Positions 27,196 through 38,519 of a stretch of DNA of 64,000 nucleotides are shown here, in pieces. The notes below the pieces were generated by a model. The model saw only the letters and a program-made list of their open reading frames with translations, was not told where the DNA came from and searched no databases. The DNA is from Podarcis raffonei. Taxonomy: Eukaryota; Chordata; Lepidosauria; Squamata; Lacertidae. Location of the stretch: positions 2,480,001 through 2,544,000 of the forward strand of contig NC_070604.1 in the NCBI RefSeq assembly GCF_027172205.1, read 5' to 3'. Both the position numbers and the translations under genes were made by a program. Every line of letters begins with the position of its first letter. Position 1 is the first letter of the stretch.

Positions 27196-27540
27196 GGGAT
27201 GCGGGTGGCGCTGTGGGTTAAACCACAGAGCCTAGCACTTACCCATCAGAAGGTTGGTGGTTCAAATCCCTGCAATGGGGTGAGCTCCCGTTGCTCGGTC
27301 CCTGCTCCTGCCAACCTAGCAGTTCAAAAGCACGTCAAAGTGCAAGTAGATAAATAGGTACCGCTCCGGCGGGAAGGTAAGCGGCGTTTCTGTGCACTGC
27401 TCTGGTTTGCCAGAAGCGGCTTTGTCATGCTGGCCACATGACCCGGAAGCTGTACGCCGGCTCCCTCAGCCAATAAAGCAAGATGATCCCAGAGTCGGTC
27501 ACGACTGGACCTAATGGTCAGGGGTCCCTTTACCCTTACC
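27196..27540 (+). mobile_element. tRNA-derived SINE (GGGTGGCGCTGTGG family), full length
   Basis: It has a head with an A box-like GTGGCGCTGTGGGTTAAAC and a B box-like GGTGGTTCAAATCCC. The body has CAGAAGCGGCTTTGTCATGC and CCACATGACCCGGAAGC, and the tail has TGGTCAGGGGTCCCTTTACC. It is about 345 bp long and in the same orientation as all the other long copies in the window. Confidence 0.9.
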
Positions 27541-28081
27541 TCACTAACCCAACACCAACTTAGTTGTTTATTAGTCACATTTTCTCCTTACCTAATAGGT
27601 AATAATGTTTAAAATGAACCCACCTTTTACTTGTTTGCATTTTAACAGCTTTTCAAACCAATCTAATTGCATGTAAGGCTGTCCCTACTAGTCTGCTTCA
27701 TGCAATGGGGCATGATCTAGTAAACTCTTAGTTAAAACCCAGTTATGTGTTTAGTCTAGTTACAACCTTTATCTCCTTTCCTCAAAGGTGCATTGGGCAG
27801 CATACAAAGTCCCCCACCCCTTTAGCCTCACAATAACTCAGAAAAGTAGAGATGGCTGAGAGAGAGACTGGCCCAAGGGACACCCAGTGAGCCCTGTGGT
27901 TGAGTAGGGATTTGAACCTACCTCTCTCTAACCCAGCACCAGCTTAGTTGTTTGTTAGTCACATTTCTCCTTACCTAATAGGTTTTTGCCACTGAATATG
28001 TAGCAAGGGAGTTTGCACTGAAAGGTTTGACAGCAAAGTACTGGAAAGGGAGGAGGAGGAAAAGAGAGGCTGGGGGAAAAC

Positions 28082-28089
28082 TTTATAAG
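28082..28089 (+). promoter_or_regulatory. Probable TATA box of the opsin gene
   Basis: TTTATAAG stands about 270 bp upstream of the opsin start codon. Transcription would begin near 28115, giving a 5' UTR of about 240 bases. There is no CpG island, as is usual for a tissue-restricted gene. This is inferred from position and sequence only. Confidence 0.5.
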
Positions 28090-28355
28090 CCAGCCAGCTG
28101 TGAGTCAGCAGCAGACACTGCCTGATTTTCCTTCTGTGCCTCTCAGAAGTGGAGAACGTTGCCCCCAGCTCCTGTCTCCTAAAATGCGCCACAACGCATG
28201 ACAGAGGGACCAGCGTCCAAAGTGGTGGGGTTTTTCCTTCTCAGGGACTGTCCTCGCTGTCGCTGTCGCCCAGCAGCCAAGCTAAGGAGTTGCCTCTGCT
28301 CCCCACCGCCCTGCTTTCCTTGGCTTCAGAACTTTCTCCATCTCCACAGCGGGAC

Positions 28356-28847
28356 ATGGAAGAGCGCTATATCTCCAGACTGCACCCCACAGGGGATTAT
28401 GGAGCAGGGGTGTTTCTTTTGGTTATAGGTAAGTCCTGCCTTTCTGCTCATTCAGGACTGCGTATTTAGAGGACTTATAGTGCAAGCAGCACTGAGGTCT
28501 CCATGTTTGACTGTTTATTGCTATAAAGTAAAGTTGCTTCTCTCTTGTTTTGGTACTATGGTGTAATGTTATTTTGTCTTCAGACGGGTTGGAGGATGTG
28601 TGGTTTGAGTGTGGATATAGGGTTTTTAAAAAAATTTATTATTAAGGGTTTTTCTGGAAACTGAATAATTTCTGAGTTGTATATTTGACTGTTTCATGCA
28701 TTACAGAAAGACACATACAGTACATGATTTAGCAGCTCATTCAAAATTTAGTTTAAATCAGCCTTCATCAGTCACATGCCCTCAAAAATGTTTTTCTTTC
28801 CCTGCTTGGTTTTAATGTATCTATGTGGGCATTTTTTGTTAGTTAGC

Positions 28848-28883
<36 letters not shown>

Positions 28884-31800
28884 AGCTTGCTTTGGGCAAG
28901 AAAAAGCAACTAGCAAATTTAATAAATAATAATAATAATTTTGGACTATAACTCCCACGAGTTGCAGCCAGCACTGCTACTGCATTCCAAAATATCTGGA
29001 GGTTGGTCCATGGTGGCAAAGGCTCCTATAGATGGATGGAGTTTTGCAGAATATGCTGTTGGGAAGGAGGTCGCAGATCAAAGTCGGCTGAAGCTCATAA
29101 GCATTTTGAGATAAACACACGTATTATTTTTGATGGTGACAGCTAGTGGGTGAAGGATTTCTATGTGCAGCAGAGTTTGTGGACAGGGGCATGAGCATGA
29201 GGCATGCTGAGGTGCAAGTATCCTACATGGATCCCCTCACACATTTTCCTAATGGTGTCTGAATCTCTGTTGGATGAGTTGGCACAGACTTGTGAAATGA
29301 GTGCAGAGACTGAAAAGGTCATATGAAAGCTTTTATCTGCGGTGGCTGCAATGGTCCCCTCCACTATCGAAGCCATCACTAGACACTGTAGTCATAAGCT
29401 AGTTTTTGAAAGGTATAATGGGAAGACTTTGCCCTGAAAGGTTGGCAAAATTACATTCACCCTCTGCACTCCCTCCATCAAGGTTAAGGTGTATATATGA
29501 GTAAGTAAAACCATATTATCTAAAAGACTCCGCTGTGCCTCATTTTTCCAATGGAAACATGAACCCTGGATAAGGGCAAAGACTCCTGGAACCTCACACC
29601 ACTTGGCAGAGATTGGGGTGGCCCTTAACAAGATGTTCTCTTCACATCATGTAAATGGTAGAGAAAGGGTTCCATCTTTTTTTCTGTTGTTCACCCTCCG
29701 GAGCAGATCTGTGGAGCAGGCACAAGGAGAGAAGCAGAAAGGGTTGTTCTGTACACAAACAGAAGTTCTAGTGCTAGTGGAACTACTTCTCTGGACACCA
29801 CCCTTTCTTTTAATCCTTCTTTCAAGGTGCTCAGGACAACTTTGTGTCCGGAGCTGACAACAAACTGGCAGTGCAATCCTATAGACGTCTACTGAAATGT
29901 AAGGCTAGATGACTTCATTGTGACTTACTTTCAGGTAATTGTGTGTAGGAATACAGCCTAGATCAATAATTTGACCAAGTGAGTGCAGATGCTACTTAAT
30001 AGTTTTCACTGAGGCCATGAAACCTTGAGCGCATGGCTATCAAGGTTTGGGGGTGGAGGAGGGAGAGAGTTTGAACGTTGAGACCCACGGAATCATAAGC
30101 TTGGGAGTGTCCAGAACCATATTCCCGATCACTTCCACCCATTTTGTCTTGTCTGAAAATCTGCTATTGAGCAGAGTTTGCACCAACAAGGGTGTCAGGA
30201 CTGGACAGCCTTCTTGCCCTCCCCACGTCTTACTACTCTAGGGATTGCTATGCTGTGGAATGGCAGGCGACCCCACCAACATTTTCTTTTGGATGCACAT
30301 TTCAATTCACCTTTTACAATGTCAAGATAATAACTCTACAGTGTTGAAGAGAGCATACCACAAGTATCAAGACTAGATGCTAGAAAGTGACTGATTTGTG
30401 GCTGAAACAGAATCCACTTTTGCTCTGACCCTTACCTGTCCTTCAGTCACAAATCCACTGATATAAATTCACAAGCTGTTTCATGTTACTATTGTGGAGA
30501 AAGGCCTGTGAATAAAATACCTACTTCTTGTTAAAAAGGAAGACTGCTATGGCTTCTAAACCTTGACTTATATAGTATTCACTGGCTGTGGGTCATGATG
30601 TTTGCATCTTGCACTGGTTTGTTGACTGATTGTGAATGCCTGTAAATAACACTGCTTTCCTCCTCCTCCTTTCAGGCATCCTGACAGTTCTGGGGAATTC
30701 AGCTGTCCTGGCAGTAGCTGTGAAGCGCTCCTCCCATCTCAGGTCACCTGAGCTCCTGACGGTTAATTTGGCCGTAACCGATCTTGGAATGGCCATCAGC
30801 ATGTATCCCCTAGCTATTGCTTCTGCTTGGAACCATGCCTGGCTGGGGGGCGATGCAACTTGCATTTATTATGCCCTGATGGGTTTCCTGTTTGGTGTCG
30901 CCAGCATGATGACCTTGTCTGTGATGGCTGTAATCCGCTTTCTTGTAACCCACTCTTCAAAGTCCAATAGTGAGTAATGAAGCACAGAAGGGTGGCAAAG
31001 GTGAAACAATTTCAAAGCTTTAGACTTCATGTCAAGGCCAAGGGAATAATATTTTAAAGAGCCTATCAGACCTTTTCTGTGTGTTTATAGATTAGATATA
31101 TTCAGCATTACTGCAGTAAACAATGGGGGCGGATATACAGTCTGGCCGTAAACATGTTTTGAGCTGTAAATTGAAATGCATAATACCATGTAGGAGTTGG
31201 CACTGTGGTGCTGGTGTGAAAAACACTGTTCTTCTTTACATTGGCTGTGTACCTCTGCTACTAGCCAAAGATAGTTAACCACATCTGGTGACCAATGGAA
31301 ATGTCCTAAGCTTCCCTGAGAATGCTTTAAGGAGGCCTGTAAATGTTGTCAGGCAATATACACAAAAGTATCACACTAGACGAGTGTGTTCTAAAGTATA
31401 TCTATATAGCCATAACTCAAACAGTTATTTTTGACGGAGATCATGTAAATAATGTCTCCACAGCCCGAGCGAAGGGTCATGGCTTACAGGGCATGCAGAA
31501 GATCCCATGTTCAGTCCTTGCCATCTCCAAATAGAACCTGGGGAGTCTGAAACCCAGGAAAGCTGGACAACAGAGCGACAGGGATAATTGCCTGGCAGAT
31601 TTCTATGTTATTCAAATAGTGTTGGTGTCTATAGTCTACTTTCTTTTCTTTTCCTAGGTAATACAATCAACAGAAAAGTCATCCATGTTTCTATTGCCTT
31701 GATCTGGCTGTATGCAGCCCTCTGGGCCATGTTGCCTCTGCTAGGCTGGGGGCATTACGGCCCAGAACCATTTGGCACTTCCTGCACCATAGCCTGGAGC

Positions 31801-33205
31801 CAGTTCCACAACTCGGCTAATGGGCTTTCCTTTATTCTGAGCATGTTCATTCTGTGTACAATTCTGCCAGCAATTACCATCACCATCTGTTACTTGGGTA
31901 TAGCCTGGAAGGTTCATAAAACCTATCAAAAGATGCAGAACTTCAACAGGACTTCAAATGCAGCAAAGCTGGAGAAGAAATTGACATTGGTGGGTATGTC
32001 TTGTTGTGAGCAGAGTATTTTTGTATTTTAAAGAGCAATAGGAACACAGTGTTCCTTTGACTCAGACATTGATTCTGTCCTTACAGATTTAAAATTATTG
32101 TCAAAATATTGGGGAAATGCCAAAGCACTTATGGATGCTATGGACTGGGCTGTTTGTGTGTGTTTGCCTTCATGTATGGTTTGTGTTCCATTTGAGTTGC
32201 AGACATTGAGCAACTCCTCTGTTTATCTGTTTTTCAGTTGTTAGATTCATTGGTACGAAAGCTTATTGTATTAACGAGAAATAATATTATAAATAAATAT
32301 TTATACCCCACCCATCTGGTTGGGTTTTCCCAGCCACATACATACTGGGGACTAACTTAATGATGAACCTGTATACTGTAAGACTCTCAGATCTTGCAAT
32401 ACATGGGCTCATAGAGGAAGCACGTGGTATATATATTGCTATTGTATGAGATGCTGAGGTTCTGGCATATTTTCTTCTATAGGACTATAATTTGAAACAG
32501 GTGACATTCCATTATGATGTAAAGCATCTGATAAACACAAAGGATGCTGTTCTTAATTTCTTATCCTGATCTTGTGTTATTTTATTCTGCTGGAGGGCTG
32601 CTGTAGTGCAGAGGATACTGCTTTTGGGTCTTAGGATAAAATGGACAGCCTAAAATGAATGCAAAAGCCAATTGTTTAAATATCTCTTAAATGTTAAAGC
32701 ACTAATCCTTCATTTCTCTCTCACTGATTCAAAATAACAGATAGAGAAGGAGAAAATATAAAAAGCCAGCCAGTAACTAACTAACTATAAGTGGTTGTTT
32801 TTACAGATGGCTGTACTGATCAGTGTGGGATTCCTCAGCGCATGGACACCATATGCCGCAGTCAGCTTCTGGTCAATATTTCACTCCAGTGAATCAATAC
32901 CACCCATCGTTACCTTGTTGCCATGTCTTTTTGCTAAATCCTCAACAGCCTACAACCCTTTCATTTACTATGCTTTCAGCAAAACTTTCCGGCGTGAAAT
33001 TAAGCGCCTCCAGTGCTGCTGTAGTCAGAAAGTTTACTTTAGCACCAAGCATACCACCAATAGCCATGTGTCAGTGATTTGGTCAGGAAGGGATAACGCG
33101 CACATTTCTTCATTCAGAAAGACAGACAGTGGAGAAGTTCCAAATCCATCAGCTGCAGCTGCAGAAGTCTTATTTGAAAACATTGCTCTAAAGTCCAGAT
33201 CATGA
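28356..33205 (+). CDS. OPN5L2: OPN5-like non-visual opsin (probably OPN5L2 type), four coding exons
   Basis: This is a retinal-binding seven-helix receptor of the neuropsin (OPN5) group. Exons 28356-28428, 30676-30969, 31658-31989 and 32807-33205 have GT/AG borders and matching phases and give 365 aa without a stop. Bovine numbers are in parentheses: retinal Lys K277 (K296) in FAKSS; NPFIYY at 283-288; disulfide cysteines C87 (C110) and C165 (C187); E159 (E181) in PEPFGTSC as the likely counterion, because position 113 is Tyr (Y90), as in OPN5; D60 in TM2. The D/ERY triplet is replaced by I111-R112-F113. Thr at position 188 argues against OPN5L1, which has Cys there. The tail has a CCC cluster (palmitoylation-like). 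It lies between CDC5L and LGALSL and converges with the minus-strand exons at 34-38 kb. The opsin assignment is firm; the exact subtype (OPN5L2/OPN8 or OPN6) is inference. Confidence 0.93.
28837..28883. repeat. (TTAG)n microsatellite in opsin intron 1
   Basis: A run of about ten TTAG/GTTA units. Confidence 0.9.
30482..30801 (+). repeat. Source segment of an inverted duplication (opsin intron 1/exon 2)
   Basis: This 320-bp segment comprises the last about 195 bases of opsin intron 1, the exon 2 acceptor and the first about 125 bases of exon 2. It is present again, inverted, at 41179-41477. Shared words include GAAAGGCCTGTGAATAAAAT, GGGTCATGATGTTTGCATCT and CCTCCTCCTTTCAGGCATCC. Confidence 0.92.
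31455..31565 (+). mobile_element. tRNA(Ala)-like SINE in opsin intron 2
   Basis: It shares GGGCATGCAGAAGATCCCAT and CCATCTCCAAATAGAACCTG with the copy at 27057 and is more diverged. Confidence 0.6.
32281..32340 (-). mobile_element. L2 3' tail in opsin intron 3
   Basis: The reverse complement reads GGCTGGGAAAACCCAACCAG then ATGGGTGGGGTATAAATATT, the L2 terminal block seen at 23226-23318. Confidence 0.75.
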
Positions 33206-33253
33206 AATCTCCCAGGGAAACACTGCAAGGGCAGTAATTCCTAGGAAGTTTAT

Positions 33254-33259
33254 AATAAA
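33254..33259 (+). terminator. Poly(A) signal of the opsin gene
   Basis: AATAAA lies 49 bases after the opsin stop codon, followed by a T/GT-rich stretch (GGTCTCTGTTCTTT). The implied 3' UTR is very short, about 70-80 bases. Confidence 0.65.
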
Positions 33260-33769
33260 CTGCTTGCAGGATAATTCCAAGGTCTCTGTTCTTTAAAAAA
33301 AAGACCTGCCAGCAAGAAATGAGGAATCTCAAGGAATTTTGAGCACATGGACTAAATTAGAGTTTGCTATATTAATAGCTGGCAGAGGAGGTATTTAGGC
33401 AGTTAAAAGAGATTGTAATGTTAGTGAACTTGGCATTTGTTTTTGTGCTTTTGTTGGACTGTATGGGATGCTGAGCTCAGGTGTCAATGATGGAGTCTCA
33501 AGAGGCACAGGCGTCTTGAAGAATAAGAAAAGACCTTTGCTTAACGGGCTGTTAACACCTCTCCCTTTGATACTTCTATTAAGGCTGTTGAGCAAGAACC
33601 TTACAAAAAATGGACTTTTCATAAAAGGGTCGCTCTATCCGTCTTGTGCATGTCATCTCAGTAATGGATTTGTGAGGTCACAGAACTGGAAACCGCCCAT
33701 ATCTCCCGTAAGGCCACCAACTTCAGACTCTACAGAGGCTATTGAGAAGGAAAAGAAAAAGGTAGATCA

Positions 33770-33903
33770 GGCATAGGCAACCTTCGGCCCTCCAGATGTT
33801 TTGGACTACAATTCCCATCATCCTTGACCACTGGTCCTGTTAGCTAGGGATCATGGGAGTTGTAGGCCAAAACATCTGGAGGGCCAAAGGTTGCCCGTGC
33901 CTG
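33770..33903. mobile_element. Fold-back MITE with about 50-bp arms
   Basis: The left arm (AGGCAACCTTCGGCCCTCCA, GATGTTTTGGACTACAATTC) is the reverse complement of the right arm (CCAAAACATCTGGAGGGCCA, AAGGTTGCC) with few mismatches. Such hAT-like fold-backs are common in reptile genomes. Confidence 0.8.
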
Positions 33904-34321
33904 AGGCAGACTACCAGGGGTAGGAAATGGATATTTGTCAATCTGACAAGCAAACAAAGCTAGGGCAACGAGACTGGACCGAAAGGGCAAGAGGATGTGA
34001 ACAAACAGTATGAAACAGCAGGACATAATTTCACCCCCTTTCTGTATCAGTAACATTTATTTTAAATTATAATTTGCATTTCCAAAGATCTGTATTTCAG
34101 ATATAATGCCGTCTTATATGCAAAAATTTTAAATTTACTCATTTCATTTAGATTCTTTGATAGATCTTACATACATATGTAATAATATTGCAGATGATTT
34201 CCCACTTTCTTAGAAAGCATAAGGAAACACCAGACATTGTAGATGATTTAACAATTTTATCAACAAATCACAATGCATCAACACAAACTATAAGATATAA
34301 AGTTTGTTATGAGACAGAGGT

Positions 34322-35633
34322 TTACAGAGATTGCTGCCTCATTTCCAAGCATTTCTCGATATCAAGAACCTGGACAGCTGCTTTTGGGATTCGGGTTCCA
34401 GGGCCAAATATTTTGGAAACACCAGAGGCATACAAGAAGTCATAATCCTGTGCAGGAGAAAAACAGACATAAAACATGCATGCAAACTTTGTAAAGTAAA
34501 ATTCTGCAGAACATATGCTAAAAGAGCAGAGTTTAGCGATGGCAGGTCAGGAGGTAGCACACATGGAGAAGGGAAAATAACTTGGTATGCTAGCTATGGG
34601 GGGAAACAGTGATGCTCTCACCTACGCAAACCCCGCCATGTGTGCAAAGTCCTAGTGACTACAGGTTCAAGCAATCTCTGCTCTAGGTGTTATCCTATCT
34701 AACATAAAGAATGAAATCATCAAAAGTGGTGAACATTTTCACCTCTGCTCCAAGACAACCAGAGACTTGTGGCTCTATACGAATCTTTTGCCAGGTGCAA
34801 CAATTATACCAAGGTCAAGAGATTCAAAGCAGAAAAGCAAATTCAACCCCACTCCAATCACCATTCCCCCCTCCAGCCCTTTCTTCCCTTCTTCTTCCTA
34901 ACTGTTCAAACCAATTCATGAACCAAGAACTTCTACATTGACCACTAATAATGAAAAATATGTAGTAGACATATTTCCACATTTATTATGCTATTTTTGT
35001 GATATACAAATGACATAAGAATACTTGGTACAGTGTACTCATTTGTATAACATTATTCTTGTTTATAACCCACCCCACCCCCACCCCCGGAAAAAAAGCA
35101 AATTCTGGAAGAAAAAAAAATTATATATTTTCTATTTCAGTAAAGGAAACTGGTCCCTTTTTTCTTCATTTCTTAAAATGTTTACGAATATTTTTAAATT
35201 TAAAAATGATTTTTAAATTATTTGATTATATTAACAGTTTTCGAAAGCTTTTGGGAGGCTGCTTCTCAACTGCATTGTTCTCTGAACCCTAAACCTAGAA
35301 ACTACAATGCTTTCCAAAATTTGCTGAAGGATTTCCACATTTCAAAAGCTAGATGCTATTTCAAAAGCCTTTCAATGGTGTTCATTTGCCTGGAGGAGGA
35401 GGAGGAAAAAGTAGATGGAGACCCCACCTCACCGGGAACAATTTAATCTTCTCACAACAAGCCATCTTTGGATTAGCACTAGGTGGTGCACAGTACCTGG
35501 GGAGGGATGACGCCTCCGGACACGAGGAGAATGTCTGGGCGGCCAAGGGACAAGCCCTTTTGTGGCCAGCAGCCAAGGTGCTCACCCCCACGCAATGCAC
35601 ATCTATCGCCTGCTGGGCCACTTCACGGGGTGT
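34322..35633 (-). pseudogene. MMUT: Unprocessed MMUT (methylmalonyl-CoA mutase) remnant, last two exons
   Basis: Two minus-strand exons match the C-terminal B12-binding domain of mitochondrial methylmalonyl-CoA mutase. Exon 35633-35497 begins TPREVAQQAIDVHCVGVSTL, continues AAGHK, and after a 25-base loss resumes in another frame as LGRPDILLVSGGVIPPQ. Relative to human MMUT (168 nt) the exon is 31 nt short, so it is frameshifted. Exon 34447-34322 is open ([20 protein letters not shown], then [19 protein letters not shown]) and ends at TAA; one Asp of the usual VLDDIEKC is missing. Acceptor and donor sites and a 1049-base intron are kept, so this is a DNA-level duplicate, not a retrocopy. No upstream MMUT exons were found. 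MMUT is an essential enzyme, so an intact copy should exist elsewhere. Confidence 0.88.
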
Positions 35634-36470
35634 CTAGGAAGAGAAAGCGAAGGAAGTGTCAAACAATATGGGAAAGAAGAATGCACAAAACCTAACACTG
35701 CATGCAGACCCACACTTCTGTTTTCACAGAGAAGAGCGACAACAAAACACTAGGCACCAGCATGCACTGCTGAAGGCTGCTGCCGGCATTTAGGTTAGAC
35801 AATATGGGTGCCCAGAAAGTAGAGTACAGAGAGGAACATTGCCTCCTACCGATGACATCTTCCAACTCGGGAATCTGTAAAATCATCCTAGTACAATATA
35901 TTCTGATAGTTACCTTTGGTGCGAACAGTAAATTGAAACAATAGGTGCAAATAATTTTTTTAAAATTTATTTCACAAATTTATAAATTGCTTAAAAGCCC
36001 GAGGCCCACAAGACTGTGTACAAAAACCTAAAATACAAAAAAAATGTTGTGGCTGCTTCTGGCTTCCCTCCTGCCTTAGATATATATTCAGGTTTTATTT
36101 AAAAAATGGTTGTTTTTTTCTTCTGGTTTTCCTTAGCTTCCTAATCCCCACCCCTTTGCCCTCAGTGAAGGAAATCAGGCTGAGAGCCTGACTTCCCATA
36201 GTGAGGTTCACAGCTGAATGCCTTTCCCCCATCCCAAACCTCTCTCTAGTCCCACACCTGGACCCCCTGAGCCTGGGAGAGATGCTCTGGACCACAGCCT
36301 CCCCCCCAGTACCTGGCAGGGGCTGCTTCCACGGCTGGGCCCAGCAAACGGCCTTGGCCTGGGGTGGCGCCTGCTCAGAGGCAGCGGGACAAGGCTGCGC
36401 TACCACCATGTCATCTCCGCAACCTTCAAGGAAAGACACAGAAGCACAACTTGACAACAGCCAAGAACCG

Positions 36471-38519
36471 TTAACGATGGATTAAGGTGCCCCAGTGCCG
36501 CCCCGTCTCTTCCTCCTCTTCCTCCAGGTCTTCCAGGATGAGCTCTTCTGAAAGGGAAAGAAGAGAAGGCTGCCAGTTAGAGAGGCTTCTTACACAGAGA
36601 GAGAGAGAGGGACTTTCTGAAGACATCCCTAGAAATAGACATTACCTTCAGGGGGACTTTCCTTCGTTTTTGCCTGAGCCTACAGGGAAAGAAAGAGCCA
36701 CATGGGATATGATGATCTACAGCTCAAAAGGCCTCAGACAGAGACCTTTCCTGAGAAATCTCAGGGACTGGAATCAGCTTCTATAGGCTGAAAGGTTTTA
36801 CCTTGGAAGTCCTTTTGAAGAGGGGCCGGCAGGGGGGGCAGGGGGGCGGGGGGGAGGACTCGGGAACAGGGCAAACTTTATTTTTCCTTGCCATCCGCAA
36901 AATGGCTTTTCGCAATCTGGTAAGCCTAGAAAAGAAAGAGAAAAATGTGAGAAATGGGGCTCACAGTTTGTCCTCTCCTGATCTAGTCCCGAAACTGCTT
37001 TTTGCATTCACGCCTCTAAGCTCCCCATCACCACAGAATTCAGTTGCGCATCAAGGCCCCGGCGCACCCCAAGAAGAAGGAGAACACACTCAGACAGAAT
37101 TTGACTCTGAAGGTGAATGGGCAAAATTTAGGCCACAACTTGATTGCGTACAGCAATGTGAGTGGTATTGGGTTTAATTGTTGAGGGTTTTTCCAGTGAT
37201 TTTACCCCAGGAAATAGGCCCCCGAAACGGACAACAAAAACCATAATAACACTAATAACACAGTTTGACAATTCAGATTTGGATACACTGATATACCTAT
37301 GACTACACCTTTTTAACAATATTTTCCTGCCTCTCTCTCCTCCCCCTACTTCCCACCATTATCCGCCTTATCGCTTAAATATTCCTTCCAGATTTCTTCA
37401 TATTTATCCATTCTTAATTTGCGTCCACATGCAATTTGTTTGTATGTAGCTAGTCTGTCCATATTATCAATTCATGTGCTCAATGGAATCTTTTTGCGGC
37501 TCTTCCAAATCATCAAAACATGTTTTTTTGCTTCTAATATGGCACGGTACATCCATTTGTTTTGACCCCTTGTAATCTCCCACGTTTCCAGAATATAATT
37601 TAGAATTAAATTTAATTCCGCTAAATCACAATTTCTTTTTATTACTCTTGCTATAAATATCCTCACCTCACACCAAAATGATCTTATTATCGGGCATTTA
37701 ATCATCATATGTACTAAGTTCGCATTTTTACTCCCACATCTCCAGCAGTTGTCTGGACTTGTTATTTTCTTCTGGTATAGTTTTGCTGGAGTCCAGTGGA
37801 CTCTGAATATTATTTTCTGTTGAAGAAGTCTTAGTCTTAGATCCACAGAGGCTATTTCTGTTGATTTTATACTTGACTCCCATATATTATTTGTTATCTG
37901 GACCCCTAACTCTTCACTCCATTTTTGTCTATCATATTTTAAATCATATTTCTTCCTGTTGAGTAGAGTTTTATAGAGTGCAAGTGTAGAGTTTTTTGTT
38001 TTTGCTGCAGAGATTAAATCTTGTAGCAACATGGGTGTTTCCGATGCTGCTATAGCATCAGGGCCAAACTGCCTTTCCAACATATGTTTCAATTGGATGT
38101 ATTGCCATTGTGTTTCACTGGTTAATCCATACTTTACTTGCGAATTAGGCCCCCGAAACGGACTTTGGGCATGCCTGGCTTAGGCATTGGCAATAACTAT
38201 ATCTGACTCCTGCCCACCTTGCAGGAAGTCTGGAAGAGTAAACCACCAACAGAGGGAGCTCCATCAATGGCGACCAACTGAAACTCACCCCGGGGTTCCC
38301 GCTGGGTCCTGGCATGGCCCTAGCCTCCCAAGCAGACTTTGGACGAGATCCGGACCTGCGGATTCCTTTAGCGGAATACCCTTGTACCTGGAGGGGCAGG
38401 TGATGGCCGCTCCTCCCCCCACACACACACATTTCACTAAGCCAATGCCTTACTGCCAAACCTTACAAAGTTGTGACAATTGCTAAGAGGTAGGCGAAAA
38501 CCAAGAGGCCAGTACAAAT
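36471..38519 (-). CDS. Unrecognised gene, 3' five exons (partial), membrane-protein-like C-terminus
   Basis: Five minus-strand exons join with consistent phases and GT/AG sites: 38519-38467, 38387-38289, 36925-36802, 36679-36646 and 36547-36471 (stop TAA). The joined product begins with a hydrophobic stretch (ICTGLLVFAYLLAIVTTL) that looks like a last membrane helix. It is followed by YKGIPLKESAGPDLVQSLLG, a basic segment LTRLRKAILRMARKNKVC, a Pro/Cys-rich part, and an acidic end (EELILEDLEEEEEE, then TGRHWGTLIHR). I do not recognise the family. The first exon here is the least certain, because the next intron is only 79 bases. Upstream exons were not found; the CpG island at about 42.1 kb could be the promoter. 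It may be a real gene or a decaying one like the MMUT remnant beside it. Phase agreement over four junctions is the main support. Confidence 0.45.
36594..36612. repeat. (GA)n tract
   Basis: A short GAGAGA run lies between the last two exons of the unrecognised minus-strand gene. Confidence 0.7.
37233..38145 (-). mobile_element. L1 LINE ORF2 3' end with 18-bp target-site duplication
   Basis: A 206-codon minus-strand frame (38092-37472) encodes the L1 ORF2 C-terminus with the Cys/His motif CWRCGSKNANLVHMMIKCP and then IIRSFWCEVR. The element is bounded by identical 18-bp repeats TAGGCCCCCGAAACGGAC at 37215-37232 and 38146-38163. It is 5'-truncated (913 bp) and shows an open 206-codon stretch. 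It lies in the intron between the second and third exons of the unrecognised gene, in the same orientation. Confidence 0.93.

Noticed and set aside
28356-33205. Assignment of the opsin to OPN5L1
   Set aside because: OPN5L1 has Cys at position 188, whereas this protein has Thr (T166) after the conserved Cys; OPN5L2-type is preferred, with OPN6 not excluded.
35353-35753. Overlapping plus-strand frames of 60-94 codons
   Set aside because: These are shadows of the MMUT remnant exon on the minus strand.
36471-38519. The unrecognised exons as upstream part of MMUT
   Set aside because: None of the joined peptide resembles MMUT, and the last exon ends in its own stop codon before the MMUT exons.
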